Below are positions 1 to 11,448 of a stretch of DNA of 64,000 bases, piece by piece. The notes below the pieces were generated by a model. The model saw only the letters and a list, made by a program, of their open reading frames with translations. It ran no database searches and was not told the origin of the DNA. The stretch is from Branchinecta lynchi (taxonomy: Eukaryota > Arthropoda > Branchiopoda > Anostraca > Branchinectidae): NCBI GenBank assembly GCA_023053575.1, contig JAKZAP010000001.1, forward strand, positions 18,184,533 to 18,248,532. Direction: 5' to 3'. Both the position numbers and the translations under genes were made by a program. How positions within the stretch are numbered: position 1 is the first letter of the stretch; every line of letters begins with the position of its first letter.

Positions 1-158
1 TAAAGCTCATAGATGTGCGACTGATCCCGCCAGCGGAGGCAGCCATCCTAAAGTTCCCTAAGAAACTAGTCTCAAAAGACGACCAAAGGTTGCTGAACCT
101 GCTTGTAGAGGCAACCGTCGACCCAAATTTTGTCGCTACAAGAGATGCCGCAGGGTAA
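1..158 (+). CDS. C-terminal exon of an unrecognised gene, cut by the window edge
   Basis: Reading from base 3, 51 codons stay open and end at TAA (156-158). The residues run from KLIDVRLIPPAEAAILKF, through a stretch with KKLVSKDDQRLLNLLVEATV, to DAAG-stop. The mix of charged and leucine-rich residues looks like a helical protein C-terminus rather than random translation, and GC is higher than in the AT-rich DNA that follows. The upstream exon boundary lies outside the window. AT-rich sequence with ATTAAA-like hexamers near 258-265 follows and could be the 3' UTR. I do not recognise the family; it could be a host gene or the end of a retrotransposon polyprotein. Confidence 0.5.
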   Translation, partial: KLIDVRLIPPAEAAILKFPKKLVSKDDQRLLNLLVEATVDPNFVATRDAAG

Positions 159-518
159 CATAGCTCAAAGAGAACATCAGCCAAGACCGGGCGAGGACGA
201 TTTTAAAAGTTATATATATGTAGGATTTATACGTATATTATAAATATTTACATATATATTAAAGATTATTAGCTGGTTATTATACAGAACAATTAATAAT
301 TGGTGCCATCCGTAAAACTTGATATCTAGTCAATACCCTTGGATAACTACGACTACTGGGTAAGCCAGTCATAGACCTCTCCAGGTTAAGCTTTACTCAC
401 CCCACACATAGGCTTGAGTGGACAATTGCCCGTTTTGTCTTAGGATCGAAAACAGTTTGACACGAAAAAGGATAGATTAATCATATCGCAGTTAAAATTC
501 ACCCAGTTTTATACACAG
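159..518. other. AT-rich 3' flank, no gene seen
   Basis: Contains TA-rich stretches (210-290) and ATTAAA-like hexamers. No open frame or repeat boundary is recognised. Confidence 0.4.
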
Positions 519-646
519 TACACTGTAAAAAGTTTCTCCGAATAAGGATGCAGTATTTGCTACTGGGATTAATCTTATCTCTATTCGGATAAGATTAATC
601 CGAATTAGGGGTAATCGAATCTCAATAAAGATTTTTTTACATTGTA
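519..646. mobile_element. Short palindromic MITE flanked by TA
   Basis: The ends are TACACTGTAAAAA on the left and the imperfect inverse TTTTTTTACATTGTA on the right. The centre is a perfect hairpin of GGATTAATCTTATC and its complement around an 8-base loop (about 570-605). TA at both edges and the CACTGTAAAAA start are typical of mariner-type MITEs. Length is 128 bp and there is no coding capacity. Confidence 0.6.
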
Positions 647-1149
647 TGTTTTATACACAGAGCCGAACTAGGAGGGACAAATGATGACTCTAAAATTAGT
701 GACGTCAACCACATCCAGAATAATTAAATAATTAGTAATTGAGTAATTATTAATAATGAATACAGTACAGTTATTAATTGGCCATTCAACACATCATTTG
801 TGTCTGTACTCGGTTACAACGGATAATGAAATAGAAATATGGATTGCTAGAATAGTGATGAATGTGAAACACTTTTGGTTGACCGTGTCTTTTATGTGAT
901 GTGATATTCGATTTCAGCACATAAAACTACATCAGAAAGATGTTTCACATGAAGTAAACACTGAGCCTTAAGAAAATAAAAAATTTCAGCTGAAAAATTA
1001 AAAGTTAAACAGAAAATGCTAAAAAAAACACAAATTTTGCACCCCGTTAGGTTTCTCAACTTTTGATAAGTTATACAGTTTTTTTTTCTCTACAAGATGG
1101 TGTAAAAACCATTTCTGTTCCAATTTGTTTGCGGTCAAACCTTATATTG

Positions 1150-1535
1150 ACTGTACTATATAGGGCTAAGGAGATACGCTGAATTTGTTTCGAGTTTTAT
1201 TTTTTGCCGGACAAGTAGTTCCGGAATTCCGCCGAAACCGGAAAATTGGCAGAAGTAAGGCAGGAAGTTTCCACCGGTTACGTAAAACATAGATATGACT
1301 TAGAAGGGTAAACACACATGCTGAATCCATATCTGAACTTGGTTTTCTCAGATCTACCAGTTATTGGACTGTCTTTTGAAAATGTACCAACCCGATTATT
1401 TTTTTAAGTTTCGAAGATGTTCCAAACCGCAATCTAAGCCTTGATCTGTTTCTAAATTTTTAAAATTAAAAATATTTAACTGTCTGGATCAAATGTTAAA
1501 TTTTTTGGGATCCCATCGAAACCTTTGGTCTTGTT
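1150..1535 (+). mobile_element. GGGATCCC-family element, 3' fragment
   Basis: This is the 3' portion of a family with five other large copies in the window. It carries the TAGGGCTAAGGAGATACGC segment, the CCGGACAAGTAGTTC-like box, and the terminal TTTTGGGATCCCATCGAAAC followed by CTTTGGTCTTGTT. The 5' half, with its palindromic start and the GTCC microsatellite, is missing. The family has no coding capacity. Confidence 0.65.
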
Positions 1536-1616
1536 CTGTTTAGATTTCCGATCCTGAGGCTTAAAAAAATAGACCCAGAGTTCAGAAAGTAAGCTTTCCT
1601 CGTTTTGTTTTCACAG

Positions 1617-1658
1617 TCGTTCGAACCACGACGCATTATCGTAGTGGCCTATTCTGAC
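1617..1658 (+). CDS. Possible 14-codon internal exon
   Basis: A pyrimidine-rich tract ending TTTTCACAG (to 1616) precedes 42 bases open in phase 0, SFEPRRIIVVAYSD, followed by GTGAGT. Both splice signals are good and the residues look coding. However, micro-exon-like patterns of this length occur by chance and nothing links it to neighbours. It could belong to a plus-strand gene with the 5.47-kb exon, but ordering and phase cannot be tested. Confidence 0.2.
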
Positions 1659-2735
1659 GTGAGTAGCGCGGGTCCTAAAAGCACAAGCTCACAGAAAGTT
1701 TTGCGGGAATTACACGTAGAGTACGATGTTTCTTCTTCTTACTTCTTACCATCTTACCCGTTTGGAAAGGAAGGGGGGGGGAGGGGGCACCTCCCTAAAT
1801 GACGCCACTGATTACTGCCATCCACTTCTTGCAGTGCTCTCTTTGAGTGGAAATTGTTCTCAGCATATGTATTTGTTTGTATTTCAGTAAACTAAACTTC
1901 TGTGCAAGTGACCGAACAAGCAAAGTTGGACAGAGCGACAGGATGCAAGCGTCCGAAGGCTGCTAGTGCAATAAAACGACTGTTATTTACTACAAACGTT
2001 CGCCTATATCGGTAGCGTGGAGGGTAGCCTTCGAATCTTCATATGCAGCAACTTCATCGTTTCATCAGACGGTGACCAACTTTACTGGACTACCTGAAGC
2101 AGACAACAAATTTCATTTCTCAGGTGATGTACTATCCGTGAAAATTGAATTCCTAATCTTCCATTTCGTGATATTCTCCATCCAACCGTCTACCAAAGCT
2201 CGAGCGAAGGAAATTCATCAAGGCTTTCTCAAACAGGCACGGCTGCTCGACTTCCCTATTATTTCTTAATATAGATAAATCCTACGATACTATTAAGATA
2301 CAAGATAGAGGCTTTAGAAATAATACCTCTTCCCGACTAATTAGCCAAGTTCTTTTGGGATGTTTCGGAGTGGTTTCACGACGGCTTGGAAAGGCTTAAG
2401 AAACTTTCCCGGAGTAAGGATTCGGAAGAATTAATGGTCTTTGGCACACTAAGCGACTCGTGGCGCAATTTGATTTCTTGTCTTTTTTTTTTCACTCTGA
2501 AGAAGACAAATTTCTGGTAATCCTTTACCGTTGTACTTGCTAAATTTAAAAGCATAGACGTACAGGCACTTAGAGGTACTTCCTTGGATGAAAACCGATT
2601 CTATGAGTGGCGGGACAACGAAGTAAAGCAGTTTCATCGGGTCTTCAAGCCAATTGAACAAGTGATCGGTAACTAGACTGTCATATTTCAAGCCTATTCG
2701 GTTAAACTTTAAAGTTTGACTGAAAATGCAGTTAA
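1659..2735. other. No gene recognised
   Basis: Only short chance frames are present. A poly-G run lies near 1774-1788. Nothing else was identified. Confidence 0.4.
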
Positions 2736-3115
2736 TTTTACATCTGACATTTGAGTACACTGACAGATTTCGACCCATCTAAGGGATTTAGTATTTTTTC
2801 ACCCGGGCTCCAGTGCCGAGCGCAGCGAGGTTCATATTTTCAAATGGCCTTCGAGCTTGTAATTCCGATATCAACTGAGATGGATGTATTATATAATATA
2901 ACTTTTATATATTATATATATATATATATATTATTCTATTATATAACCTTTTCGAAAAGTATTTTTTACATCTGACATTTGAGTACACTGCGAGGTTCAT
3001 ATTTTTAAATGACCTTCTTGCTTGTTATTCAGATATCAACTGAGATGCAGGTGTTATATAAATATATGTATATATATTATACTATTATATAAGCGTTTCG
3101 AAAAGAATTTTTGTC
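2736..3115. repeat. Local direct duplication with TA microsatellite
   Basis: The segment starting TTACATCTGACATTTGAGTA occurs at about 2737 and again at about 2966. The module GCGAGGTTCATATTT... ending AACTGAGATG occurs at about 2826-2882 and 2991-3044. Each is followed by a TATATA tract (2890-2935 and 3055-3090). This is a local tandem duplication with later divergence. Confidence 0.6.
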
Positions 3116-3215
3116 TTCTTTGGTACTACTTATTTGCTACTTTTATAGGGAATTTTTGTTTAGTAAAATGGCAACCCTAGCGTACTGTAGAAATGTGAAA
3201 ATTACTACTGTTGTA

Positions 3216-4148
3216 TTTTTGGGATCCCAAAACGTAAGTGGAGGGATACCTATGACATTGCAAAAGTTGTCCGTCTGTCCGTCCGTCCGTTCAGCAAGAA
3301 AATTCTCGAAGGGAATGAGATATTTTGATGAAACTTGGTCTGAAGATTCTTTGTGTCATTAGTGTAAGGTCAAGTTCGTAGATGGGCTCTGTAGCCCTAG
3401 ATTTAGGGGTTGGGGAGGAGGCTCAAATTAAGGGACAAACAAAATATTTTTAAACAGCTAATGTGATGATAGATTATGGGGAAGAAGACATGCTCAACAC
3501 GAATATGCAAAACATTTTCTCGTCCGACAAGTAGTTTGCCCGGAATCCGGCAAAAAACGGAAAGTTGGTTAAAAGTAAAAGTTTTACTGTAGATGAAAAG
3601 GCTTGCTGAAGTCTTATGTGAAAAGCATTTTCTACCCGGACAAATAGTTCGCCTGGAATCCGGCCAAAACCGGAAATTCGTTAAAAGCGAAAGCTTTGTC
3701 TGAAGTTGATTAGATGACAGATTTAGGGCTAAGGAGACGCTGAGTCTGTACACGACAATCATTTTTCACCCGGACATATAGTTCGTCCGGAATCCGGTTG
3801 AAACAGGAAATTTTTTGTAAGTTAAAGTTTTATTGAAGTTGATTAAATGTCCTTTATACGGATAAGGAGATACGCCGAGTTCGTTTCTGAGTTTTCTTTT
3901 TTTGCTGGACAAGTAGTTCGCTCGGAATTCGGTCGAAACCGGAAATTTGGCAGAAGTGAAGCAGGAAGTTTCGGTCAGTATCTTCAAAATAGATATGCCT
4001 GATAGAGGTATATCTGAACCTGGTTTTCTCAGATGATTAGCCTGGCGAATACTGGATCTGGCTAAGACTGGATCTGGCGAAGACAAGACCCAGTTGGCTG
4101 GACCAAATACTAGATTTTTGGGATCCCATCGAAACCTTAGGTCTTGTT
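3216..4148 (+). mobile_element. GGGATCCC-family element, full-length short form
   Basis: It starts TTTTTGGGATCCCAAAACG and ends CCATCGAAACC...GGTCTTGTT. Order of parts: palindromic start, GGAGGGATACC box, short (GTCC)n at 3268-3290, a GATGAAACTTGG module, a GTAGCCCTAG box, then about three diverged internal repeats around CCGGAATCCGG motifs, then the 3' palindrome. There is no coding frame. Length 0.93 kb against 1.2-1.4 kb for copies with more internal repeats. Confidence 0.75.
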
Positions 4149-5286
4149 GTTTTTAACAATACAATCCTTATCCAATACCATCTTTTTGATTTGCGGCGAA
4201 GCAGATGCCATCTAGCGGCGTGCTCTTAAAGATACAGAACTAATAAGCTGAAATTGGTGTTGTCACTGGTCGCAGAATTCTGCAATTTGTCAGACATTTA
4301 GTTTCTTCAACAAAGCGAGCAAGAACTTTGCGATCGGTTCCTTACAAGTAAATAGAAAAATAAAGCATGCACGTTGAGGCGTATAATTGTGCATTATGAT
4401 GGACAATAAATCTATTATTATTATTATTATTAATTATGAAGTTGGTAAAGCGCGATTTCTCGTTAATAATTGGTGAAAAAGGACCTAGTTTCGTAGGAGC
4501 CAGAATGTCATTGTGTTTTGCGGCCAAAACTCACAGCTTCCATCCGAAAAAGTGGCAGCACTGTAGTTTTTTTTAAATGACTGTTTAATTAGAGCAAACT
4601 GTAGAAACTGCTCAGTAGCTGCCTTTTGGAGAGTAGAGATCAGTTGAAGTCAATTGAAGTAATGTTGTTGCAGTTGACAAGTTACATTTCAGAGGGTAAT
4701 ATGCTTGTACCAAAGTGTGAACCAGGTTGGTTGGCTAGGAAAGGAACATTTTCATTCGTTTTTTGAACATCTTTTTCTTTAATATTTTTCGACATTTTTT
4801 CTGTATTGGTTTCAAGGTTTTTTGTTTTTCTTTCCAAGGTGATTTCTTTTATTTATTTTTTTGGAGGTCAGGTTCCACTAAGGCTTCGAATCAGCCTCCA
4901 CAAAATTCATTGTCATAATAGAACTACTTTTGGGAAATAGGGAGATATAGCCTACATTACATACCTGTTTGAGCAAGGTTATATTGCAATATTGTAACAT
5001 AGCGACTACTGTGTACCTGTTTGAGCAAAGTTATATTGCAACATTGTAACATAGCGACTCCCCAACAAGATAGCTTCAGGGGGTCTTGTTTATCGCATTA
5101 TTTTTGTGTTATGGAGTCTATGTAGTACAAATAAATGTAAAACTTTGCTCGGTTTCTCAAAGCTTATAAACTCGATCCGGCGATTTTCAGCCTCGCTCGC
5201 CCCCCTTGGTTTTGATGAGTTCAGTTCATTTTTATTAAATACAAAAATAAATGAACAAAATAAGTGCCGACACCTACAAAGCTCGC
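4149..5286. other. No gene; small tandem duplication and (TTA)n
   Basis: (TTA)n lies at about 4413-4433. A near-perfect 50-55 bp tandem duplication, ACCTGTTTGAGCAA...ACATAGCGACT, lies at about 4963-5060. No exon was recognised. Confidence 0.5.
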
Positions 5287-5470
5287 TGGCCTATTATATA
5301 AGGAAAACATGGGCAAACTTGCATAACCGGCATTCCTGGCCAATGAGCTCCACGGAAGCAATTTGTGGGAGCCTGGTCGCCTCGAAAAGAGTCAAACACG
5401 GAAAACGAAAAGTTTCTAAGTGCTGCGAAATGGCGGATGAAAAAGACACAGGATGTTTGAAATCTTAGAA
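5287..5470 (+). promoter_or_regulatory. Promoter-like region upstream of the 5471 start
   Basis: TATATAAG (5295-5302) could be a TATA box. GGCCAATGAG (5338-5347) resembles a CCAAT box but lies downstream of it. Sequence from about 5190 is more GC-rich than its surroundings. A 13-codon upstream reading frame begins with ATGGCGGATG near 5429, in good context, and stops just before the 5471 ATG. Assignment is by motif and position only. Confidence 0.3.
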
Positions 5471-5521
5471 ATGAGAATCGAAGGAACGATTTTAGAGATG
5501 TATCGTGAGGCGGCAGTAAAG
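5471..5521 (+). CDS. Candidate first coding exon of a plus-strand gene
   Basis: ATG at 5471 opens 17 codons, MRIEGTILEMYREAAVK, ending exactly at AAAG followed by GTAAGA, a consensus donor in phase 0. The peptide reads like the start of an amphipathic helix. Promoter-like sequence lies 150-180 bases upstream. Plausible downstream exons are at 11449 (also phase 0) and 11776. Alternatively the upstream ATG near 5429 is the start of a very short product. The family is not recognised. Confidence 0.4.
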
Positions 5522-6426
5522 GTAAGACGGGCTTTAAACTGCTTAGGTTTATGTATAGGTGAACTGAAGCAGAGGCCATACAATCAAAAGGCTGTTAAAA
5601 TATAACAGCTCTTATTCAGATACGGTAGATTTTCCAACCCCTAATCTGCTAACCAGGAAATGGTATGTGTTTTTTTTCTCACTTGGCATTCTGTAATAAC
5701 ACTACACAAATTTGTTCGGTCTATGCACCAGTCGGAGTCAAAGAGTTCACATATATAGACAGTAAAGCACCACCTGTTAAACAGAAATTTTTGAAAAGTT
5801 CGCTCAAGTTTCGTGTTTACTATTGATTGTAGATTTGCCACGTAGAGTCCTGGCCGCCCCTCGAAAAAAAGGCGAATTGAAATTTGAATCACAGCAGCGG
5901 GACTCCGGCGGGGATTGATAGCGATTCTTTATCTGAAGGTGAGGTAGAACTACGTTTCCGTGGACCTACGACGCAACTCTCTGTCGTCTACTCGTTATGC
6001 GGTTTTATTTCTTAGATCAAAGTGAGTAAACTTTCAGGTGAAGAGATGTGTTAATTTTAGTTTTAGGTGTGTTAAGTTCGGGAGAGTTATTCTTCTTTGA
6101 ACGTTAGTAATCTATGAACAGTGGAGTGTTCAGCTAAACGGTAAAATGGAGACCCAAAGCACTCAGGTATTCCTATTGGATCCTTGAACTAGATAACTAG
6201 GTAATTGACTTTGGCCAGAGAAAGTGGATGCAAATAGCACTCTTCAAAGTTAACTAACGTTCTAAGAAACATTCCTCTACTAAGGGGTCATCAGCTTGAT
6301 GAAAGCTCATGGCTGAAACTTCATTTTGAGAAGATATTTCACATTCTTCTATTCAGCTGCTAGCACTTTCAGAGAATAAACCACATATAGCTGAAATGAC
6401 TATTCTCGGATTAACATGATCCGTCA
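5522..6426. other. No gene recognised
   Basis: Treated as intron of the plus gene and 3' flank of the minus gene. No repeat family was recognised. Confidence 0.35.
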
Positions 6427-6564
6427 TCAAACGTGGGCGGCTTGATGCTCTTCTGTCTCTGGTGGTGCATCTGGTTGTGATGGAACGTTTCGTGACAGTT
6501 CGATAGAGAAGTTGAAAATCCTTCGAGTTGCCATCCAACGGCACAATGGAAGTTCATCATTGTC
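6427..6564 (-). CDS. Terminal coding exon of the polytopic membrane protein gene
   Basis: On the minus strand a pyrimidine tract ending TTTGTTTAG (to 6565) is followed by 45 codons and TGA (6427-6429) in phase 0. The residues begin DNDELPLCRWMATRRIF, pass through NFSIELSRNVPSQPDAPPET, and end HQAAHV. It is hydrophilic, proline/glutamate-rich and lacks a membrane segment, which fits a cytosolic tail. The preceding exon (8670-8770) ends in phase 0, so the join is in frame. The open frame on the opposite strand at 6353 is treated as a shadow. Confidence 0.45.
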   Translation of the reverse strand, partial: DNDELPLCRWMATRRIFNFSIELSRNVPSQPDAPPETEEHQAAHV

Positions 6565-7322
6565 CTAAACAAACAAAGGATTAAGGAAAGGATATTTTCT
6601 TCTTAAAAGATAGGGAAGAACTATGCGGTATTCCAGGAATAAGGTGTAAGAGATCGATCGACCTCTCGGGAAAGGGCAGTGGTGGTTCGAAGGGGGGGGG
6701 GGGGGGTAAACCGCACCTTGGCATAAAAACGGTTCCCAATTAGTGAGTTACCGAATCAGTTACCACATGGGAGATTGGTATGTTCTAAGCCTGCCACAAT
6801 GACAGCCGTATTATTCGAGTGCGATCTTCAGCTTTGGTGCTGTATTACTTGTCAACTGTTTCTAGTCTGGTACAGTTCTTGTGCTTTTTCGGGTGCTGAG
6901 TAGTCGAGGGGGAACGGAGAGAACGTAGAGAAGGCCTTGGGAACGTAGAGAACCCCAACTGATCGGTGCATGTTTTCACTACTTTGCACGGGAAGAACTT
7001 GTTTTTGCTAAATTGTGCAGGCAATCGGTGTTCTACTCTCCAATTCTTCTTCAACCAAGCGATACTAATTTATTCACACGGGCAACGCGTACAGCATTGT
7101 TCTCAGTCACGATGTTCGGGAAAATTTCCACCAGAAAACTCTCCCTTAGATAAATTCACCATCCCAATAAAAGACTCATCTTGCTTTTCGGTATTTTCAC
7201 ACCCCAAATGGCGGCTTGCTTGGTATACTGACATCTCCCTATTTACAAAATCCTTTTGAATCACTTCGTTGAAATTTTTCGCATTTCAGCGCTAGCAGAG
7301 ATTTTCCTGGGTTGCGAGACAA
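6565..7322. other. Intron of the minus gene, poly-G run
   Basis: Contains a poly-G run near 6690-6706. No exon is recognised. Confidence 0.35.
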
Positions 7323-7587
7323 TAGTTGCGTTGTTGCAGATACCATGGTGTTATCACGGTAATTGGATCTTCAATTAGTCGTTCTTGCAGTTACCGTGGC
7401 ATGTGATACCACGGTATAAATTCGTTTTCGCAGTTATCATGGTATCTGAATATACCACGTGGTATCTGGACATATACCATAGTAACTGCAAAATCGCCAT
7501 TTGGCCGTGGTATCAGATACCACGGCAACTGTGAAAACGACTTTATAACGTGGTATCAGACACAGTGCTATCTGCAAAACGCAACTA
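7323..7587. mobile_element. Palindromic MITE flanked by TA
   Basis: The ends are TAGTTGCGTTGTTGCAGATA and its imperfect inverse TATCTGCAAAACGCAACTA. The interior carries several ATACCACGG-type palindromes that pair with each other, so much of the 265 bp could fold. TA at both edges suggests mariner-type mobilisation. It lies inside an intron of the minus gene. Confidence 0.6.
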
Positions 7588-8669
7588 ATGTCCTGAGACG
7601 TGACCAAGCAGGCGCTGCCCAACCTGATTCGATGGTCCTTGCGGAGGGAGGCGCCGTGGTTCCCTATTGTTTCTCATTATTTAACCACGGCGGGCATTTG
7701 TTTTAAATTATTAGCGAAACAAAAGTATTTTTGCGAGAAACACGGCTGTAGTCGACAAGCGCTAACAATTGAGAATAATCTGACGAGCAAATATGAATAT
7801 TTTTGTTGTAAAACACTACTTTCGGACCATCGTATCGTGAACAAGATATTTCTAGGAAAGCTTTCAAGCCTTCCGGGATTCTTCAAAGGAAAAGTTCCCC
7901 GCTGAAAATCACCTTCTCATCGAAAGAAGTTCCCTCGCGCCGAAAAGTTCTCCATATAGAAGATTATATTACGATGACTGTATTTGTATGTGAAGAAGCA
8001 CTCTCACCTGATGTTATGGCGAGGGATGTAGTAGGCCGGACATAGGTGGTAAATGTCCTTACAGTCATCAGAGTCAGGACAGCCTAGGGCGTCTGGTGGC
8101 CTACTACAGGTGCAGACTTCACGGGTTCATTGTGGATTCCCCCGGTTGATTCACACTAAGGTTTGCGTACCGAACCCCCATCATACACTAGGCCTTGCAG
8201 GCCAGCCCACTCCAAAGAGGCTTAAACAAGGCTCACAACAATGACCTAAGGTCCGTAAATAAACAAAAGGTTTTATTCTCTAGTACTTACAAAATAATAT
8301 GAACAACCTTTAAGTAAAAAAGGTTGTTCTGGTCGAGACCCCGGAAAAGAAGTGCTGATGAAGATGACTCATGCTCGTCGGATGAGTCATGAACATGAGT
8401 TAATAAAATAATAATGAGTCACGACAGTAGAAAAGGTTAAAGATACTTAACGGAAAGGGACTAGCGCTGCCTAACGGCTGCACAAGTGAGCAGTGCGGGG
8501 TGCAGATGGCACCACCGTCACAACTACCTGCCCACCCAGGTAAGTCTGGCTAAAGAGGCGTGGGGGGAGAAACCGTTATTTAAACCGGGGCCAGTGGAAC
8601 TGAAATGGTTGGTAAGTTTGTAGGCTCGTAAGAGATGTAAAAAAAGAAAAGAAAGAAAAACCTGATCAC
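7588..8669. other. Intron of the minus gene; uncharacterised
   Basis: Contains a perfect 9-bp hairpin (ATGACTCAT, loop, ATGAGTCAT) at about 8363-8389. No exon with both splice sites was found, although GTAAGT occurs at 8540 on the plus strand. Confidence 0.3.
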
Positions 8670-8770
8670 CTGTTCCAAAGGTTTCTCAAGCAGGCTACGG
8701 AGCATTTGGGGTGTTTTGGGGGACAAGGAGCGGAGATACAGTAGAGGCATGCTTATTGAACGTTTGTTAG
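8670..8770 (-). CDS. Internal exon of the polytopic membrane protein gene (tentative acceptor)
   Basis: Reads NKRSISMPLLYLRSLSPKTP and then QMLRSLLEKPLEQ to a donor GTGATC in phase 0. Starting after AAAG at 8771 gives phase 1, exactly what the 10683 exon requires, and creates an alanine at the join. The acceptor lacks a clear pyrimidine tract. A better-looking acceptor 20 bases upstream (TAGTCACAG) would instead terminate the protein after four residues (AIE-stop) and make the rest 3' UTR. The phase fit on both sides favours the first reading. Basic and leucine-rich, likely a cytosolic segment after the last membrane helix. Confidence 0.38.
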
Positions 8771-9272
8771 CTTTGAACTTTGCCGTTTTCATTCAATTGC
8801 TGTGACTAAAGTTAACTACCAGTTAGCCAAAGTAGGTGATTAACGTCCTCCGAAAACACCTGAATAGGTATTTTGGATGTTCATTCTACCATTTAGCCAA
8901 AAACTGCACTGTTCTCATTTAAGTAACTGTTCAAATAAACCTACCTCTACTGTACAGTAGATTGTTTTGAGCGTTTATTATTAGAATTTTCGAGTCTTGT
9001 CTTTTTTTTGTTTTCGCCATGTCCCCTCGCAATTTTTGGGGAAATGACTTATTCAGTCACTCAGTGAATTAACAGAATGTGGAATGCCTGAATTTTGGAA
9101 TGAACGTAAAGGGTCGCAAGTAAGTCCAGCATCAGTGTCAGAAGTAGAGGGGTGTTGTGTGAACAAGAGGTAGGAAGGTGACAATGTACGAAGAAACAGT
9201 CTAAGTACCTATAGTCCTAAAGTGTTAGGGGGAGGAACCTTAGTTTTAGGGCAGGACTAGACTGTAAAAATT

Positions 9273-9593
9273 GTGCATGAGTTTAGGAGGCAACGCTTTC
9301 TCTATGGAGAAAAATTAGGAATTAACAGGGTGGTGGTCCTTATTTCTGTCCCAGTTTGTCGAGTGATTTATGAAAGCTTATGCCGTTTTATGTGTGAATG
9401 CAAACGAGCTGAAAGGACTAAGGAAGACAATCTTTTTGAAAGGAGAGTCTTAGTGGAGGATGGACTAATTAAGTTAATGGAGAATAAATGTTTCGGGGCA
9501 CTTAACTTTAGCGAGGTCCACCCAGATAGAAGCAAAGCATCGAAAAGACTTTACGTAATAAATATGTCTGTTTTAATGAGTAAGACTATGTGA
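9273..9593 (+). other. Coding-like 106-codon frame, possible retroelement remnant
   Basis: An open frame from GTG includes AERTKEDNLFERRVLVEDG and HPDRSKASKRLYVINMS, which look protein-like. Downstream at 9620-9690 is a GC-rich hairpin (GCGGCCTTTCGGC) followed by AATAAAATATCATATAATATC, resembling the 3' end of a retroposon. No RT or nuclease motif is visible. It lies in an intron of the minus gene. Function is unknown and it could be chance. Confidence 0.25.
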
Positions 9594-9689
9594 TTTGTCT
9601 TTCTTCTTTTTGAGCGTGTTTTTTGCTGCAGCGGCCTTTCGGCTTCTGCAATAAAATATCATATAATATCATTCATAATACACTTTCGG

Positions 9690-10682
9690 AAAGAAAACTT
9701 CCAACTAAGAAAAGTGTTCGCTGTTGGCACGAAGATAACTTCCTCCATGTACTCCCACACCCAGCTCCTCACATTCGCTTCCAACCGCCGGTCATGCCTT
9801 TTTTTTTATTACTTTGACTGCTACAGCGACGAGGAGCATTCGAAATGACTGGAATGAAATCAAGTACCGATACCATGCGCGTCGCGAATTGAGGACATTC
9901 AACTTAGGAACCGATGATTCTGACTGTAAAGCCAACAGTATCAACGACTCGTCCACTATGGTTGAAATTATTTCCACCTACCTCCACTTTTATACCTGAC
10001 TATGACTCCAGTTTCTTCCATTTTAAGATCTCTCAAGTGTCTTAACATGATTCGTCATCGAAGCTCATGGTATTTCCAGTTCCTTGCTCAGGAAACTTAG
10101 GAATCAGGAAACTTAGATCCCTTCCACCAGCTCACCTCGAAGACCCTCGACACCTGTGACGACAGCTTCCATTCCCCCCTCCCCCTCCCGGTGAGAGTTT
10201 TCCTAGGGGTATAACGTCCATATGCCTTACAGTGAGAGCTTTTCGGAGGAGGGGCGGAGATAATTTTCTTGAGGGCCAAGGATTTTCCTGAACCCTAACC
10301 TCGGTACGGTATTATGTAAACCATAGAAGGTGTTCTTCTGTATTCTCTTTACTTTTTCCGTTATTTCCCTTTTTTGTCTCGTCTAAATGCTGCACTATAC
10401 TGTCATATGATAGTCGGAGTTTGAGGAAACGCGTAAGCTAGAGACTCAACAGATCATTGGTGCTCATCATGGACTGTCATGTAAATCTTCGAGACTCTTC
10501 AGGTCAAGCGATCAAGTATATCTACGCGTCCACGTCGCATATGTAAATATTACCCCAGGTGGGTTACGGTTTGCTCATTTGTTCGTTTTTACTATTTTCT
10601 TTGCTGTTCTTGTTTTCATCCATGAGTTAGAAATGACAGGGCTTCAAGAAATGATTTAGGCCATAAACTAGCGCTGACTTAC
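9690..10682. other. Intron of the minus gene, no exon seen
   Basis: Short chance frames only. A C-rich stretch lies near 10170-10190. No repeat boundary recognised. Confidence 0.3.
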
Positions 10683-10871
10683 CATTGCTAAAAGGCTTCG
10701 AGGCAGGCCAGGACGGTTGAATTCGGCTCTTATAGATTTTCCGAACGATGTATTCTAGAAGCAGTGAGATTCCTACTATTGTTAAGCAGGTAGAGGCTGC
10801 TATGATTACGGCATTCTCCCATCCTACATAGAAAGCTCCAAGAGTAGAGGTCAACGTACCGAACGAACGAC
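10683..10871 (-). CDS. Exon with a membrane helix, polytopic membrane protein
   Basis: Acceptor CATTTTAG (to 10872) and donor CAATG|GTAAGT are both strong. Length 189, phase 1 to phase 1. After the split glycine the 62 codons read RSFGTLTSTLGAFYVGWEN, then a hydrophobic helix AVIIAASTCLTIVGISLLLE, then the basic boundary YIVRKIYKSRIQ and a proline-rich segment ending KPFSN. The positive-inside pattern puts the following tail in the cytosol. It joins in frame to 15239-15403, whose last base G plus this exon's GT make glycine. Family not recognised; about six membrane segments are predicted over the chained exons. Confidence 0.6.
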
Positions 10872-10989
10872 CTAAAATGAGTAGGAATGATTGCTATAGG
10901 CTGAAACAGTAACGCTAAAAGACGAGCACGAAAAACTGAAGATGGTGTCGCATTAGCAGACACTGCAAGCCTATTGCAACAACCCGATG

Positions 10990-11260
10990 AAAAATTCATC
11001 TCAAAATAGTACTATGAAGTAGTACGAAAAAGTAGCATGCAGTACTAACGACGCTACTACATGCTTCTACTTCAAGGCTACCGTGTTACTGCATACTACT
11101 ATATGCTACTATTAGCAAGACCGGATGCTACTATGACAAGACATGATGCTACTGGATACTACTACATAATATTGGACCAGTCTGAGGCACATCAAATGAT
11201 AGTATTCTTTGCTATTACATAGTATTACATGCATGTACTACTACCATACTACTACGCAGT
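10990..11260. repeat. Degenerate TACTAC/GTAGTA-rich tract
   Basis: Many imperfect copies of CATACTACTA and its complement GTAGTA are interspersed, giving local fold-back potential. No clear unit length and no TIR boundary could be fixed. Confidence 0.45.
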
Positions 11261-11448
11261 TCATCGGGAATAGCTTGTGATCACCATGGCTGATGATTTT
11301 ACACACCTGGCCCTCCAACAGAATTCTTCACACGGCTATAGAGACCAAATAAGACATTTTTGGGACGCTTCGGACACGGACAAAATAAAATGTACTGAAA
11401 GGGAACGTTGTGGGATCCCCCTATAAGGTTTACTGGGAAATGCTCTAG

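Noticed and set aside
6353..6544. Plus exon starting after CTATTCAG (LLALSENKPH...)
   Set aside because: Short, unsupported, and antisense to the better-defined minus terminal exon.
8355..8400. CTGATGA followed by a perfect 9-bp hairpin, resembling a hammerhead
   Set aside because: The hairpin is followed by GAAC, not GAAA, and no stem I or cleavage triplet pairs.
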